A DNA stretch of 26,978 nucleotides from assembly GCA_030066455.1 (NCBI GenBank), contig JASJBQ010000032.1:1-26978 (forward strand). The letters are read 5' to 3'. Numbering within the stretch: the stretch's first letter is position 1; every line of letters starts with the position of its first letter. Below are positions 15,417 through 23,477 of the stretch, piece by piece. Both the position numbers and the translations under genes were made by a program. The notes under the pieces were generated by a model, which did not search any database, was not told the DNA's origin, and saw only the letters and a list, made by a program, of their open reading frames with translations. Source of the DNA: Desulfobacterales bacterium. GTDB taxonomy: Bacteria; Desulfobacterota; Desulfobacteria; Desulfobacterales; UBA5852.

Positions 15417-16547
15417 TCAACTGTCATCCGGCCGGGGTTCGGTTTGAAAGCTGGGTGCAAGTTTATTGTCCACGACGACTTTTTGTTTGTTGCGCAGTTT
15501 GAACACCCCTGTGCTGACCACTTGCTGGTTGGCTTCCAGACCCTCGAGGACGGAAACAAAATCGCCCCGGGCATCCCCAAGGCGCACGAACTGCTGGCGC
15601 AAGTGCTTGGCGGGGGGGGCATCCCCCTGAGCCTTGCCGGCTTCCACGAGAAAGACCGAATCGCTGTAGGGCGCGTAAAGGACCGCCGTCGTCGGGATGG
15701 CCAATACGCTTTTTTTACCGGGCAAGAGGACTTCCACATTGACGAACATGCCCGGCCGCAGTTTTTCATCCGCGTTGCGCAGGGTGGCCTGGACACGAAT
15801 ATTGCGCGTTTCCGCCTCCACCTGAGGATTGATGGCCGTAATCCGGCCGCTGATGGTCTCACCCGCCAGGACATCGGCCCGGATGCGCACGGTGAGCCCG
15901 GTTTCCAGGCGGGCCAGCTCGCTTTGGGGCAGCAGAAAATTGACGAAAATCGGATCCAGGGATTGCAACGAGACGATGGGGTCGCCGTCCTTGATGACCT
16001 GCCCCAGGTTGATGCGGCGGATGCCCAGGCGGCCGGCAAATGGCGCCTGGATGGTCTTTTTGCTGATGATGGCCTTGATCCGGTCGATTTCGGCCTGGGC
16101 CTGCTTCAGATTGGCCAGGGCCTGATCGTAAGCGGCCTGGGTGACCACCTGCTCACCGCGCAGTTCCCGGGCGCGGTCGAAATTCGCCCGGTTGAGGGCC
16201 AGGGTGGCTTCAGCGGCGCGCAGCTGGGCGGTCTCGGTGGCGATGTCCTGCTGAACGAGGAGCACCCCGGCGTCGACAAAAGCACCGGGTTCAAAGGCGA
16301 TGCGCGCGACTTTGCCGGTCAACTCGGCCGTGATGGTGACCCCCTGCACGGCGTTGAGCGTGCCCACCGCGGAGAGACGCACCTCCCAATCCATTGTTGC
16401 GACCGGTGTCACGGTGACCGTTGTTGGCGGCATCGAAGATGCCTTGCCCTGGGCCGTCATGCGATCGATCTGTAGATATTTAATTCCGCCCAGAATACCG
16501 GCGATGATCACCAGCAGGAGGATGGATAGCGCGATGCGTTTTAACAT
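15417..16547 (-). CDS. RND efflux periplasmic adaptor (membrane fusion protein)
   Basis: 376 residues. Residues 1-25 are a single N-terminal anchor (MLKRIALSILLLVIIAGILGG). Next come the barrel-sandwich halves: TITAELTGKVARIAFEPGAFVDAG, then after a coiled-coil hairpin of about 90 residues, IQAPFAGRLGIRRINLGQVIKDGD. Beta-barrel and membrane-proximal domains follow (LRPGMFVNVEVLLP). This is the HlyD/AcrA family that couples the inner-membrane pump to an outer-membrane channel. I prefer the ATG at 16547; a TTG at 16559 has a better-spaced AGGCG and is possible. The RND permease follows immediately, giving a two-gene pump operon. Confidence 0.93.
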   Translation of the reverse strand: MLKRIALSILLLVIIAGILGGIKYLQIDRMTAQGKASSMPPTTVTVTPVATMDWEVRLSAVGTLNAVQGVTITAELTGKVARIAFEPGAFVDAGVLLVQQDIATETAQLRAAEATLALNRANFDRARELRGEQVVTQAAYDQALANLKQAQAEIDRIKAIISKKTIQAPFAGRLGIRRINLGQVIKDGDPIVSLQSLDPIFVNFLLPQSELARLETGLTVRIRADVLAGETISGRITAINPQVEAETRNIRVQATLRNADEKLRPGMFVNVEVLLPGKKSVLAIPTTAVLYAPYSDSVFLVEAGKAQGDAPPAKHLRQQFVRLGDARGDFVSVLEGLEANQQVVSTGVFKLRNKQKVVVDNKLAPSFQTEPRPDDS

Positions 16548-16672
16548 GGGTTTGGGCAAGTCGCCTGTTGGGTGGAAGTGCCGGTGCCAATGGCCGCGGC
16601 CGGGCCGGACAGCCAGAGAAGACCCTTAGCAGAAAGAGAGGGCCGCAACAAGGCCGAAGCCGGATTTTTGCT

Positions 16673-18046
16673 TTAAGGCCGGTGCCCCCGCATTCCGGGA
16701 ACGCCGCGATCGATTCCCAGTTCCCTGGTTTTTGTCCGGAGGGTATTGCGATGAATGCCCAGATGCCGGGCCGTTTCAGCGCGATTACCGCCAAATGCTT
16801 TCAGGGCCGCGATAATATGTTGGCGTTCGAAGGCGCGGGTGGCTTTTTTCAACGCGAGCCCCTCGAAGCGCGGGGGGCTGATGGCTTCCGGCCCAGCGGA
16901 GGGTTCGGTGGCCGCAGGCATTTGCCCCGCGTGAACATGGCAGAGCCTTTCCAGCAGGTGTTCAAATTCCCTTGTGTTGCCCGGCCAGTCGCAGGCCATC
17001 AGGGTGGATCGGGCCAGATCGGAAAAACACCTGCGCCGCACACCATTGCGGATGGTATCCTGATTGAAGATGTGCTCGAGCAGCAAACCGATATCGTCAC
17101 CCTGCGTCTGAAGGAGCGGAAGATCAATCGGCAACGCGTTCAGGCCGGCATGAAGTTCATGGAGGAAAAGGCCCGCCTCGACCAGGGCCTGTAAATCATG
17201 GCCGGAGGCGGCAATGATGCGAACGTCCGCCTTGACCCGGCGATGGGACCCCGGGGCCTTGAATTCCTGGTGCTTGATGCATCCCAGAAGCTTGGACTGG
17301 AGATCCGGTCCCAGACGGTCGACATTGTCCAGAAACAGGCTCCCGCCATGGGACTGTTCGATTTTGCCGTTCCGGCCTGCCGCGGCATGGCAAGCGTCCC
17401 GGCGACAGCGCCCGAAAAGCGCCTTCTCCAAAGACCGGGAGGGCTTTCCGGCACAGTCAAGGGCGGTGTAAGGGCCTTTGGCGCGCGCACTCCGGGCGTG
17501 CACGCGGCGCGCGATCCGGCTTTTGAGAAGGTCGTTTCCGCCCAAAATCAGCGCGTGGCATTCAATCGGCGACAGGGCCTCGATGATCCGATCCAGTCTT
17601 TGCATCGCGCCATCCCGGCCGGCGCCGTCCATAGGCGCCGGGGCGGATTTCATTTGGATGCACGCCTGCAGACGGGCAAGGGCCTGCGTGGCCAGGGTGC
17701 GCACGTGGCCGGCGTCGATGGGCGTGGTGAGGAAATCCAGGGCCCCGGCCTTCATGGCGTCCACCGCCGTCTGAACGTCACGCACGGCACTCGCCATGAT
17801 GACAGGTTTGTGGGGCGCAGACCGCTTCAGGATTTTGAGCAGTTCGATGCCGTTCAAGTCGGGGAGCTGAACACCCAAGAAAACGAGGTGGAAGGGGTGG
17901 CGTCGGAGCCAGCTGAACGCCTGTGCGGCGCTGACGGCAAGGTGGATTTGGTCGGCGTCCTTGAAAACCTGCGGCAAGGGTTTCCATACACGCCGCTCTT
18001 CGTCCACGATCAAAATGGATGCCCGGGAAACAAACGTCGTTCGCAT
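16673..18046 (-). CDS. Degenerate NtrC-family regulator (receiver and AAA+ catalytic residues lost, Fis-type HTH retained)
   Basis: 457 residues, start at 18046 supported by GGAG 5 bases upstream. Residues 8-125 fit a receiver fold, but the phospho-acceptor Asp is Gly58 (VFLGVQLPDLNG) and the conserved Lys of the KP pair is Thr108 (LTTPID). Residues 145-370 follow the sigma-54 AAA+ order. Walker A (GESGTGKE) is replaced by GGNDLLKS, the GAFTGA loop is gone, Walker B Glu is Asn241 (LFLDNVDRL), and the arginine-finger region reads FLHELHAGLN without both Arg. The DWPGNTREFEHLLER segment and a Fis-type HTH (405-445, NRAETARHLGIHRNTLR) are preserved. It should bind DNA but probably not hydrolyse ATP or activate sigma-54. 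It lies 126 bases upstream of the adaptor gene on the same strand, so it may regulate the pump. Confidence 0.88.
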   Translation of the reverse strand: MRTTFVSRASILIVDEERRVWKPLPQVFKDADQIHLAVSAAQAFSWLRRHPFHLVFLGVQLPDLNGIELLKILKRSAPHKPVIMASAVRDVQTAVDAMKAGALDFLTTPIDAGHVRTLATQALARLQACIQMKSAPAPMDGAGRDGAMQRLDRIIEALSPIECHALILGGNDLLKSRIARRVHARSARAKGPYTALDCAGKPSRSLEKALFGRCRRDACHAAAGRNGKIEQSHGGSLFLDNVDRLGPDLQSKLLGCIKHQEFKAPGSHRRVKADVRIIAASGHDLQALVEAGLFLHELHAGLNALPIDLPLLQTQGDDIGLLLEHIFNQDTIRNGVRRRCFSDLARSTLMACDWPGNTREFEHLLERLCHVHAGQMPAATEPSAGPEAISPPRFEGLALKKATRAFERQHIIAALKAFGGNRAETARHLGIHRNTLRTKTRELGIDRGVPGMRGHRP

Positions 18047-18103
18047 GCGCTCTCCGTATTCTCGACCCGGTATGGCAATAAGGTTGTCGTTAATACAAAA
18101 AAA

Positions 18104-18133
18104 ACCATAAATTAATTTAATACAGCGTGTCAA
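18104..18133 (-). promoter_or_regulatory. Sigma-70-type promoter of the degenerate regulator
   Basis: On the minus strand TTGACA (18133-18128), a perfect -35 box, is followed after 18 bases by TATGGT (18109-18104), a 4-of-6 match to -10. The stretch between is AT-rich. It lies about 60 bases upstream of the regulator start. Confidence 0.55.
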
Positions 18134-18400
18134 TTTGTTTTTATTCTGTTTTTGGTGTTTGGCCGGGACATCCTCTCACCGCGGTAAAAAAACGGTTGGA
18201 TACAGTCGAAGTCTGCGGGCATTTATCCAGGCGGCGGCCGAAGGCGCAGGGGAGCGCCGGGACGGCGCACGCATGGCGTCATGCCGCCGGCCCGGCGATG
18301 GCGCTTTGGGGATCAATCGCCGATGGGGTCGGCCTTTTTCACGGCCATCGAATAACCGCAACTTGTCTCTCGGAAACCGATTGCAGCGGTGATCATAAAG

Positions 18401-18429
18401 TTGACGGCGGCCCCTGCGTATTGTATGCC
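18401..18429 (+). promoter_or_regulatory. Possible promoter of the TPR-like gene
   Basis: TTGACG (18401-18406, one mismatch from TTGACA) is followed after 17 bases by TATGCC (18424-18429), a 3-of-6 match to the -10 consensus. It points at the gene starting near 18503. The -10 match is weak. Confidence 0.3.
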
Positions 18430-18502
18430 CTGATCAGTGGGTACTGGTCCTTTGATGTACCCGCACTTTTTTAACGACCCCATACCCCGCACGGCATCCA
18501 TC

Positions 18503-19291
18503 ATGGGCAATAAACTCACGATTGCATTTACGCGGCGCGAGGCCGAGCTCTACCGCTCGCAGGGTTTGTTCGAGGAAGCGCAGCAATTGTATCGCGATGT
18601 GCTCGATAACACGGATGCCTTGGGGGGGCGCCTGTCCAAATCGCTTCAAAACCAGATTTTGAAAATCGAGGACGAGCTGGCGGCCATGGAAGTGGACCTC
18701 GTGGACTTCGTATCCGCGCGTGACATGACCATCCTCAAACGCAGCTGGCTCGGTGCCGACTCGACCAGCGACATCCTGACATGCGCCACCGCCTTCGGGG
18801 ACATTGGCCTTTTCGAAGCCGGGGTGGAAGAATACCGCAAATTGATCCGCCGCAAGCTTCCCGTGGCCAAGTTCGTCCGCGGACTGACAGACTGCCTGTT
18901 GGGTATTCATTCCCAGGCCACCATTGAGGGCGCCATCGAACAGATCATTGCCCAGGACTTCCACAACGGCCACCATCCGGCCCTATTGCGGGCGGCGTTC
19001 GCTCTGGATTTGGAGCGGCGCGGCTATTATCAGACCGCCCTGAATCTTTACAAGGCGCTGCTGAGGGAAGTGCCGCGATCGCAATGGTCGAAAGTGGCCC
19101 GTCGCATCAAAGCCCTCAAATCAAAGATGAAGACCGCGACCGCCCACACCCCTGAAAGCGAGGCGGTTGCCGACGCCGAGCCTGCCGATAAGTCCGCCCG
19201 CTTCCGTCGCCGAGTGGGCCGTCTGCGCAAACACCTGGATCAGCTGCGGGCGTTCGTCCAGCGCCACCAGCGGGCCAAATCGACCCCCTAA
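18503..19291 (+). CDS. TPR-like helical protein of unknown function
   Basis: 262 residues from the ATG at 18503. Helical repeats of TPR type are visible: residues 9-33 (TRREAELYRSQGLFEEAQQLYRDVL), about 85-105 (FGDIGLFEAGVEEYRKLIRR) and about 165-190 (ERRGYYQTALNLYKALLRE). The C-terminal 60 residues are basic and low in complexity (Lys/Arg-rich, with a final Arg/Lys helix). No signal peptide or membrane segment. TPR proteins mediate protein-protein contacts; the partner is unknown. The frame is open further upstream to 18437, and no start has a convincing ribosome-binding site, so the N-terminus is uncertain. It is followed 21 bases later by the ElaA-type gene. Confidence 0.65.
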   Translation: MGNKLTIAFTRREAELYRSQGLFEEAQQLYRDVLDNTDALGGRLSKSLQNQILKIEDELAAMEVDLVDFVSARDMTILKRSWLGADSTSDILTCATAFGDIGLFEAGVEEYRKLIRRKLPVAKFVRGLTDCLLGIHSQATIEGAIEQIIAQDFHNGHHPALLRAAFALDLERRGYYQTALNLYKALLREVPRSQWSKVARRIKALKSKMKTATAHTPESEAVADAEPADKSARFRRRVGRLRKHLDQLRAFVQRHQRAKSTP

Positions 19292-19312
19292 CGGTATCGC
19301 TTCCGCGCGGCA

Positions 19313-19783
19313 ATGATGGTCATCCACTGGCAATGGTCAACGGCGCAGGACCTGACCGCGGCTGAAATGCACGCCATCCTGGCGCTTCGCCAACGGATTT
19401 TCATTGTCGAACAAAACTGTGCCTATCAGGATGCCGACGCGCTTGATTTGAGCGCTTGGCACTTGACCGGGCGCCGTCCCGACGGACAGCTCGTGGTCTA
19501 TCTGCGGATCAATGCGCCGGGTTCGCGCTTTGCCGAAGCCTCGATCGGACGACTGCTGACCACAGGCAACATGCGCGGTCAGCATCTGGCCAGCCGGGCG
19601 CTGAAACAGGCGCTGCGCCAGTGTGCCGCCCTCTACCCCGAGCAGGCCATTCGCATCGCAGCCCAGATCCATCTCGTGGATTTCTATCGACGGTTTGGTT
19701 TCCGTGCGGTCGGATCACCCTACCCCGAAGACGGCATCGACCATATCGACATGATCCGGTTGGCTGCTGTAGATGGGCGCTGA
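19313..19783 (+). CDS. elaA: ElaA-family GNAT N-acetyltransferase
   Basis: 156 residues, the length of ElaA. The start of the fold is seen at residues 17-35 (AEMHAILALRQRIFIVEQNCAY), where RQRIFIVEQ is the ElaA hallmark. The acetyl-CoA-binding segment is at about 78-97 (IGRLLTTGNMRGQHLASRAL). The C-terminal element VDFYRRFGFRAVGSPYPEDGIDHIDM is also typical of the family. It should transfer acetyl from acetyl-CoA to an amine; the substrate of ElaA is not established. Its stop is followed directly by the ATG of a decayed flavoprotein gene. Confidence 0.9.
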   Translation: MMVIHWQWSTAQDLTAAEMHAILALRQRIFIVEQNCAYQDADALDLSAWHLTGRRPDGQLVVYLRINAPGSRFAEASIGRLLTTGNMRGQHLASRALKQALRQCAALYPEQAIRIAAQIHLVDFYRRFGFRAVGSPYPEDGIDHIDMIRLAAVDGR

Positions 19784-20603
19784 ATGCGCGGTGCCCCCCG
19801 AATTGCCGTTATCGGTGCAGGGCTTTCGGGCCTGACCGCCGCCTGGCGCCTGGTACGGGCAGGTTTGAAGCCGACGGTTTTTGAGACCCAGACCCGGCCG
19901 GGGGGACGGATGCGCTCCGCATGGACCGCCGGGGCTTGCCATAAAAGATCTCCGAGGCGAAGGTCAGGGCGTGAGGGTCGAAGGGCATGGCTTTGGGGAG
20001 CGCTTTGACGGCGCGATCCTGGCAACACCGTTGCCGGAGGCCATGCAAGTGGTGCGCCCATGGCTGGATCCCGGCATCACCCGGTTGGTTCCCGGTTGGC
20101 CCCATGCATCCGCGTTGCTGGTGCATATGTCTTTGCAGCGGCAATTCCGGCGACCTGCACTCCAGGTGCTCCCGCCACGCGACAAAGCCGAATGGGGTTG
20201 TGGTTTTACGGTCGAGCGGGCGAAAAGCGCCCTCCGGGTTACCCGTGGCGGGGAGGCGGTGACCCTGTATGCCCGGCCGGAAAAATTGGAAACGCTGTGG
20301 AAACACAGCGACGATGACATCGCTGCAACCTTGGCCGACGAACTCGCCAACTGGCTGGTGTTGCCGCGTCATGAGATCGTCGTGCGGCGGGTGCGGCGCT
20401 GGCCTTATGCGGCGGCCTCCTGTGACACGGGTGCCGATCAGCGCTCGGCCTTCCTGAAGGCGCAGCTTAACCGGCTGGCGCGTCAAATTCCGATCTGGGC
20501 GGCCGGGGACTACCTTGGCCTTTCAAGCCTGGAGGGTGCGGTTGCCAGCGCCAATGAAGCTGCCCGCGCGTGCCGGATTCATTTTCAGTCGCAATGGGCG
20601 TGA
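19784..20603 (+). pseudogene. Decayed NAD(P)/FAD-dependent amine-oxidase-like gene (internal deletion with frameshift)
   Basis: The N-terminal segment (from 19784) is an intact FAD dinucleotide fold, IAVIGAGLSGLTAAWRL..GLKPTVFE.Q.RPGGRM, as in renalase/amine-oxidase-like flavoproteins. It breaks down near 19930 after GGRMRSAW. In another frame, from about 19940 to 20603, the rest of such a protein resumes: VEGHGFGERFDGAILATPLPEAMQVV and, at the end, the FAD-closing IPIWAAGDYLGLSSLEGAVASANEAARA. The two halves do not share a frame, and by comparison with a usual length of about 330 residues roughly 60-100 central residues are missing. This indicates a deletion plus frameshift, so no working enzyme is expected. 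A sequencing or assembly error at the join would give the same picture. Confidence 0.75.
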
Positions 20604-20709
20604 CCGTGCCGTCTGTCGTCGGGAACGCGGGGCGTCGTCGTTGGGGCAAGGCCCGCTGGCTGTCCATTGAACGGCGCACGGATCAGGCGAATCAATTAAG
20701 GAGATCACA

Positions 20710-21369
20710 ATGGCTTCCCTGGAGACATTCAAGGCCACCTACGATACGGAAATGGTCGATTTTAAGGTGGGCGGGCGCCCCTTTCGTTTTCATGTGCCCC
20801 GCACGATCGATAGCTTCATCGATCCGGATGACCCGATGCGCAACTTCCCGCTGTGGTCAAAAGTGTGGGAGGCCTCGCTTCTGCTGGCATCCAAAATGGC
20901 GTCGCGGCCGGTCGGCCGTAATGATCGCCTGCTCGAACTGGGAGCCGGTCTGGGGGTGGCCGGGCTGGTGGCCGCCGCTTTTGGTCACGACGTCACCGTG
21001 ACCGAACACGACCCGCATGCCCTCGCCTTTCTCGAGGCCAATCGCCTGGAAAACGAATGCCGCCATGCCCGCGTCCGCCGGCTGGATTGGCACCAACTCG
21101 ATTGGGACGCGCGTTTCGATGTCATTCTGGGTTCGGAGTTGATCTACAGGGAAAGTGATTTCAAGGTCATGCGTTCGCTGTTCCGGGAACTGCTCCGGCC
21201 CGGGGGCGAGATTCTCCTGGCCGGTGAAATCCGTCAGACCAACAAGGCCTTTCTGGATTGCATGCAATCCGTTTTTCGGATTCAAGTCGCCAAACACACC
21301 CTGCGCGGCGCGTCCCGGGAGCTCCCGCTCTTGCTGATCCGCATGCAGCCCAAGACGGAAAGCACTTAG
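20710..21369 (+). CDS. Class I SAM-dependent methyltransferase (METTL21/PrmA-like)
   Basis: 219 residues. Motif I is at 74-84 (LLELGAGLGVA) and the acidic ribose-binding residue is Glu99 (VTEHD). The DVILGSELIY run at 137-146 holds an ExxY signature like that of the lysine methyltransferase family 16 / PrmA-type protein methyltransferases. The N-terminal strand (FKVGGRPFRFHVPRTIDSFIDPDDP) and LWSKVWEASLLLA are also typical. It would methylate a protein, probably on a side-chain amine, using S-adenosylmethionine; its substrate is unknown. A strong AAGGAG stands before the ATG. It is 106 bases after the pseudogene, probably its own transcription unit or the end of one. Confidence 0.85.
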   Translation: MASLETFKATYDTEMVDFKVGGRPFRFHVPRTIDSFIDPDDPMRNFPLWSKVWEASLLLASKMASRPVGRNDRLLELGAGLGVAGLVAAAFGHDVTVTEHDPHALAFLEANRLENECRHARVRRLDWHQLDWDARFDVILGSELIYRESDFKVMRSLFRELLRPGGEILLAGEIRQTNKAFLDCMQSVFRIQVAKHTLRGASRELPLLLIRMQPKTEST

Positions 21370-21448
21370 CGCCTGGCCGTATCGGATCTTAGCGGCGATG
21401 TTTTTTCTGCGCGTTTCCGGTGCCCCCGCTTGCTAGTTCCCTATCCAT

Positions 21449-21476
21449 TTGATAGAATTTCAATTGTTTTTATTAC
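21449..21476 (+). promoter_or_regulatory. Possible sigma-70-type promoter of the zinc ribbon/metzincin-like gene
   Basis: TTGATA (21449-21454, 5 of 6 to TTGACA) is followed after 16 bases by TATTAC (21471-21476, 4 of 6 to TATAAT) in an AT-rich pocket within GC-rich DNA. It lies 150 bases before the gene at 21626. Confidence 0.35.
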
Positions 21477-21625
21477 GATGCGTGCACCGGCCATCGCCTG
21501 CCTCTGCCCGGAAATATCGCGACACGAATCTTCCCGGTTTAGAGCAGGCGTTGCTTTAACACCACCGGGCCGGGGCCGTGTCAGTCAAACCCGCGGTATG
21601 GCTGTTGTGCAACGGGAATCAGGGT

Positions 21626-22852
21626 ATGGATCGGTTTAATGTCGTTTTTCGTGGCGAGTTCCTGCTGGGCTACGATATTGATGCGGCCAAGGATAAGCTC
21701 GCCGGCGTCTTCAAGCTGAATGAACGCAAACTGGACGCCCTTTTTGCCGGTGAGCCGATAACGGTCACCAAGGGTGTCAACGAAATCAAGGGGAAGCAGA
21801 TCGTCGACGCGGCGGCCGGCTGCGGCGTCGTCTTCGAACTGGAGCCTGCCGAAGACGCTGTGGCCCCTTCAGCGGCACCGCCGCCGGGCAGCGGCGGCCC
21901 GACGACCGCCGCCAACTCGGTGACGTGCCCGCATTGCGGCACCCGTCAGGGGCGGGCGGCCAGCTGCCTGCATTGCGGGGCCTATCTCATTGAGAAGGAA
22001 ACCGCGGCGCGCTCGGCCAAGGTTGAAAGGGTTTCGGTCGAGGTCTCCTCCTCGGCCGGGGCCAAGACGTCTTCCGGCGGTGTCTTTAAATCAATTCGCA
22101 TTTTTGTCCTGCTGCTTATCCTGCTGGTTGTGGGGTTGAATACGTTCCTCAGCGGTTTCCATGCCACCAGCTGGGATCAAACCCTCTGGGTGGGCGTCTA
22201 CCCCATCAACGCCGATGGTTCGGAAGCCGTGGACCAGTACATCGCCCGCCTGGATGAAGATACGTTTCTGCCGATCACCGATTATTTCTCTGCGGAAGCT
22301 GAACGCCACGCACTTTCCCTGTCGGATCCCGTCAAGATGCTATTGGCCCCGGAAGTCAAATCCCTGCCGCCGATACCCCCCGAGAGCGGCAATCCTTTGG
22401 CGGTGATGTGGTGGAGCCTGAAAATGCGAGTCTGGGTCTACCGATCGGACACGTTTACCGAAAGTCCATCGCCGGAAATCAAGATTTTCGTTCTCTATCA
22501 CCCCCGTGGCGAGAAGGAGCGGCTTGAAAATTCACTGGGAATTCGCAAGGGAATGTTCGGTGTCGTGCACGCCTATGCCGATTACGGCTCGCAGCCCAAA
22601 AACCATGTGATCATCGCCCATGAAATGCTGCACACACTGGGCGCCTCCGACAAATACGACCCGGCCACTGAGCTGCCCCGGTTTCCGGACGGTTTCGCCG
22701 ATCCCGAGCGATCGCCGCTCTATCCCCAGCAGCTGGCGGAAATCATGGGCAGCCGGATTCCACAGTCCGAAGACCAGGCGTCCATGCCGCCCAGCTTGGA
22801 TTTTACCGTCATCGGCGATAAAACGGCACGTGAAATCAGGTGGTTCAAATAA
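21626..22852 (+). CDS. Membrane-anchored zinc ribbon protein with metzincin-like metalloprotease motif
   Basis: 408 residues from the ATG at 21626 (GGGAA 7 bases upstream; an upstream in-frame start gives an unlikely N-terminus). Residues 1-75 are a small domain (VVFRGEFLLGYDIDAAKDKLAGVF) seen at the N-terminus of other proteobacterial membrane proteins. Residues 101-117 hold a zinc ribbon (Cys 101, 104, 114, 117), and residues 158-174 are one membrane helix. The large following domain is probably outside the cytoplasm. Residues 332-342 (HEMLHTLGASD) fit HExxHxxGxxD, a metzincin-type zinc motif with Asp as third ligand. EIMGS at 372-376 could be the Met-turn. I infer a zinc endopeptidase; the substrate is unknown. 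Topology suggests the ribbon is cytoplasmic and the protease-like domain periplasmic. Confidence 0.7.
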   Translation: MDRFNVVFRGEFLLGYDIDAAKDKLAGVFKLNERKLDALFAGEPITVTKGVNEIKGKQIVDAAAGCGVVFELEPAEDAVAPSAAPPPGSGGPTTAANSVTCPHCGTRQGRAASCLHCGAYLIEKETAARSAKVERVSVEVSSSAGAKTSSGGVFKSIRIFVLLLILLVVGLNTFLSGFHATSWDQTLWVGVYPINADGSEAVDQYIARLDEDTFLPITDYFSAEAERHALSLSDPVKMLLAPEVKSLPPIPPESGNPLAVMWWSLKMRVWVYRSDTFTESPSPEIKIFVLYHPRGEKERLENSLGIRKGMFGVVHAYADYGSQPKNHVIIAHEMLHTLGASDKYDPATELPRFPDGFADPERSPLYPQQLAEIMGSRIPQSEDQASMPPSLDFTVIGDKTAREIRWFK

Positions 22853-22971
22853 GATGACGCTCCGGATGGACCGGCTTTCCAGGGCCTGAGCGTCCATGCC
22901 GCCCAATCCGCGGCGGCCGCCGCAAGCAACCTTTATCCGTGCGGCCGATCGATCCACAAGGTTTAGAGGCC

Positions 22972-23400
22972 ATGCGCATCTGGTTTACCGAAGCCACGCC
23001 CGATCAGATCAACCAACTGGCTCCCCGGACGATCGTCGAGCGGATTGGCATCGAATTCATCGAAGTTGGCCACAACTATCTCAAGGCCCGCATGCCCGTC
23101 GATGAGCGTACGGTTCAACCGACCCGGATTTTACATGGCGGGGCGTCGGTGGTATTGGCCGAAACCCTGGGCAGCGTGGCGGCGTACCTCTGCATCGATC
23201 CCGCGCTAAAAACGGCCGTGGGACTGGACATCAATGCCAACCATGTGCGTTCGGTCAGCGAGGGGCACGTTATCGGCAAGGCCACGCCGCTTCACCTGGG
23301 CCATTCGACCCATATCTGGCAGATCAGCATACACGACGCGCATGAACGGCTGGTGTGCATCGCCCGGATTACGATGGCGATTCTGGACGCCAAACAATAG
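22972..23400 (+). CDS. PaaI/MenI-type hotdog thioesterase
   Basis: 142 residues from the ATG at 22972. The hotdog thioesterase signature is at residues 55-57 and 64 (HGGASVVLAET), matching the YdiI/MenI and PaaI family, in which Glu64 acts as catalytic base. The following segment (VGLDINANHVRSVSEG) is typical of 1,4-dihydroxy-2-naphthoyl-CoA or 4-hydroxybenzoyl-CoA-type thioesterases. It cleaves an acyl-CoA thioester; the acyl group is not determined. An AAGG lies 10 bases before the start. It precedes the acyl-CoA synthetase genes by 77 bases, suggesting a shared acyl-CoA role. Confidence 0.85.
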   Translation: MRIWFTEATPDQINQLAPRTIVERIGIEFIEVGHNYLKARMPVDERTVQPTRILHGGASVVLAETLGSVAAYLCIDPALKTAVGLDINANHVRSVSEGHVIGKATPLHLGHSTHIWQISIHDAHERLVCIARITMAILDAKQ

Positions 23401-23477
23401 CCGGCCGCCGACCAGGCGACGTGCAGCCCGACCGCTTCCCTTCAGTCCGCAAGGCCGAAAGCAAAGGAAGATCCGCC

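Larger units (their letters stand above)
18047..18502. other. Intergenic region between divergent genes, with promoters
   Basis: No gene-like frame. The left 120 bases are AT-rich and contain the promoter of the degenerate regulator. The right part carries several GC hairpins, for example GCGCC-GGGAC-GGCGC, and GGCC repeats around 18330-18350. The region also must contain the promoter of the TPR-like gene; a candidate is listed. I recognise no riboswitch or RNA gene. Confidence 0.5.

Noticed and set aside
15270..16475. 401-codon plus-strand open frame opposite the adaptor gene
   Set aside because: Antisense to a certain membrane fusion protein; its composition is that of a shadow frame.
16548..16672. 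Terminator between the regulator and adaptor genes
   Set aside because: GGCC repeats can form small hairpins, but no stable stem is followed by a T run.
17198..18115. 305-codon plus-strand open frame opposite the degenerate regulator
   Set aside because: Antisense; the minus-strand protein aligns by motif order with NtrC-family proteins along its entire length.
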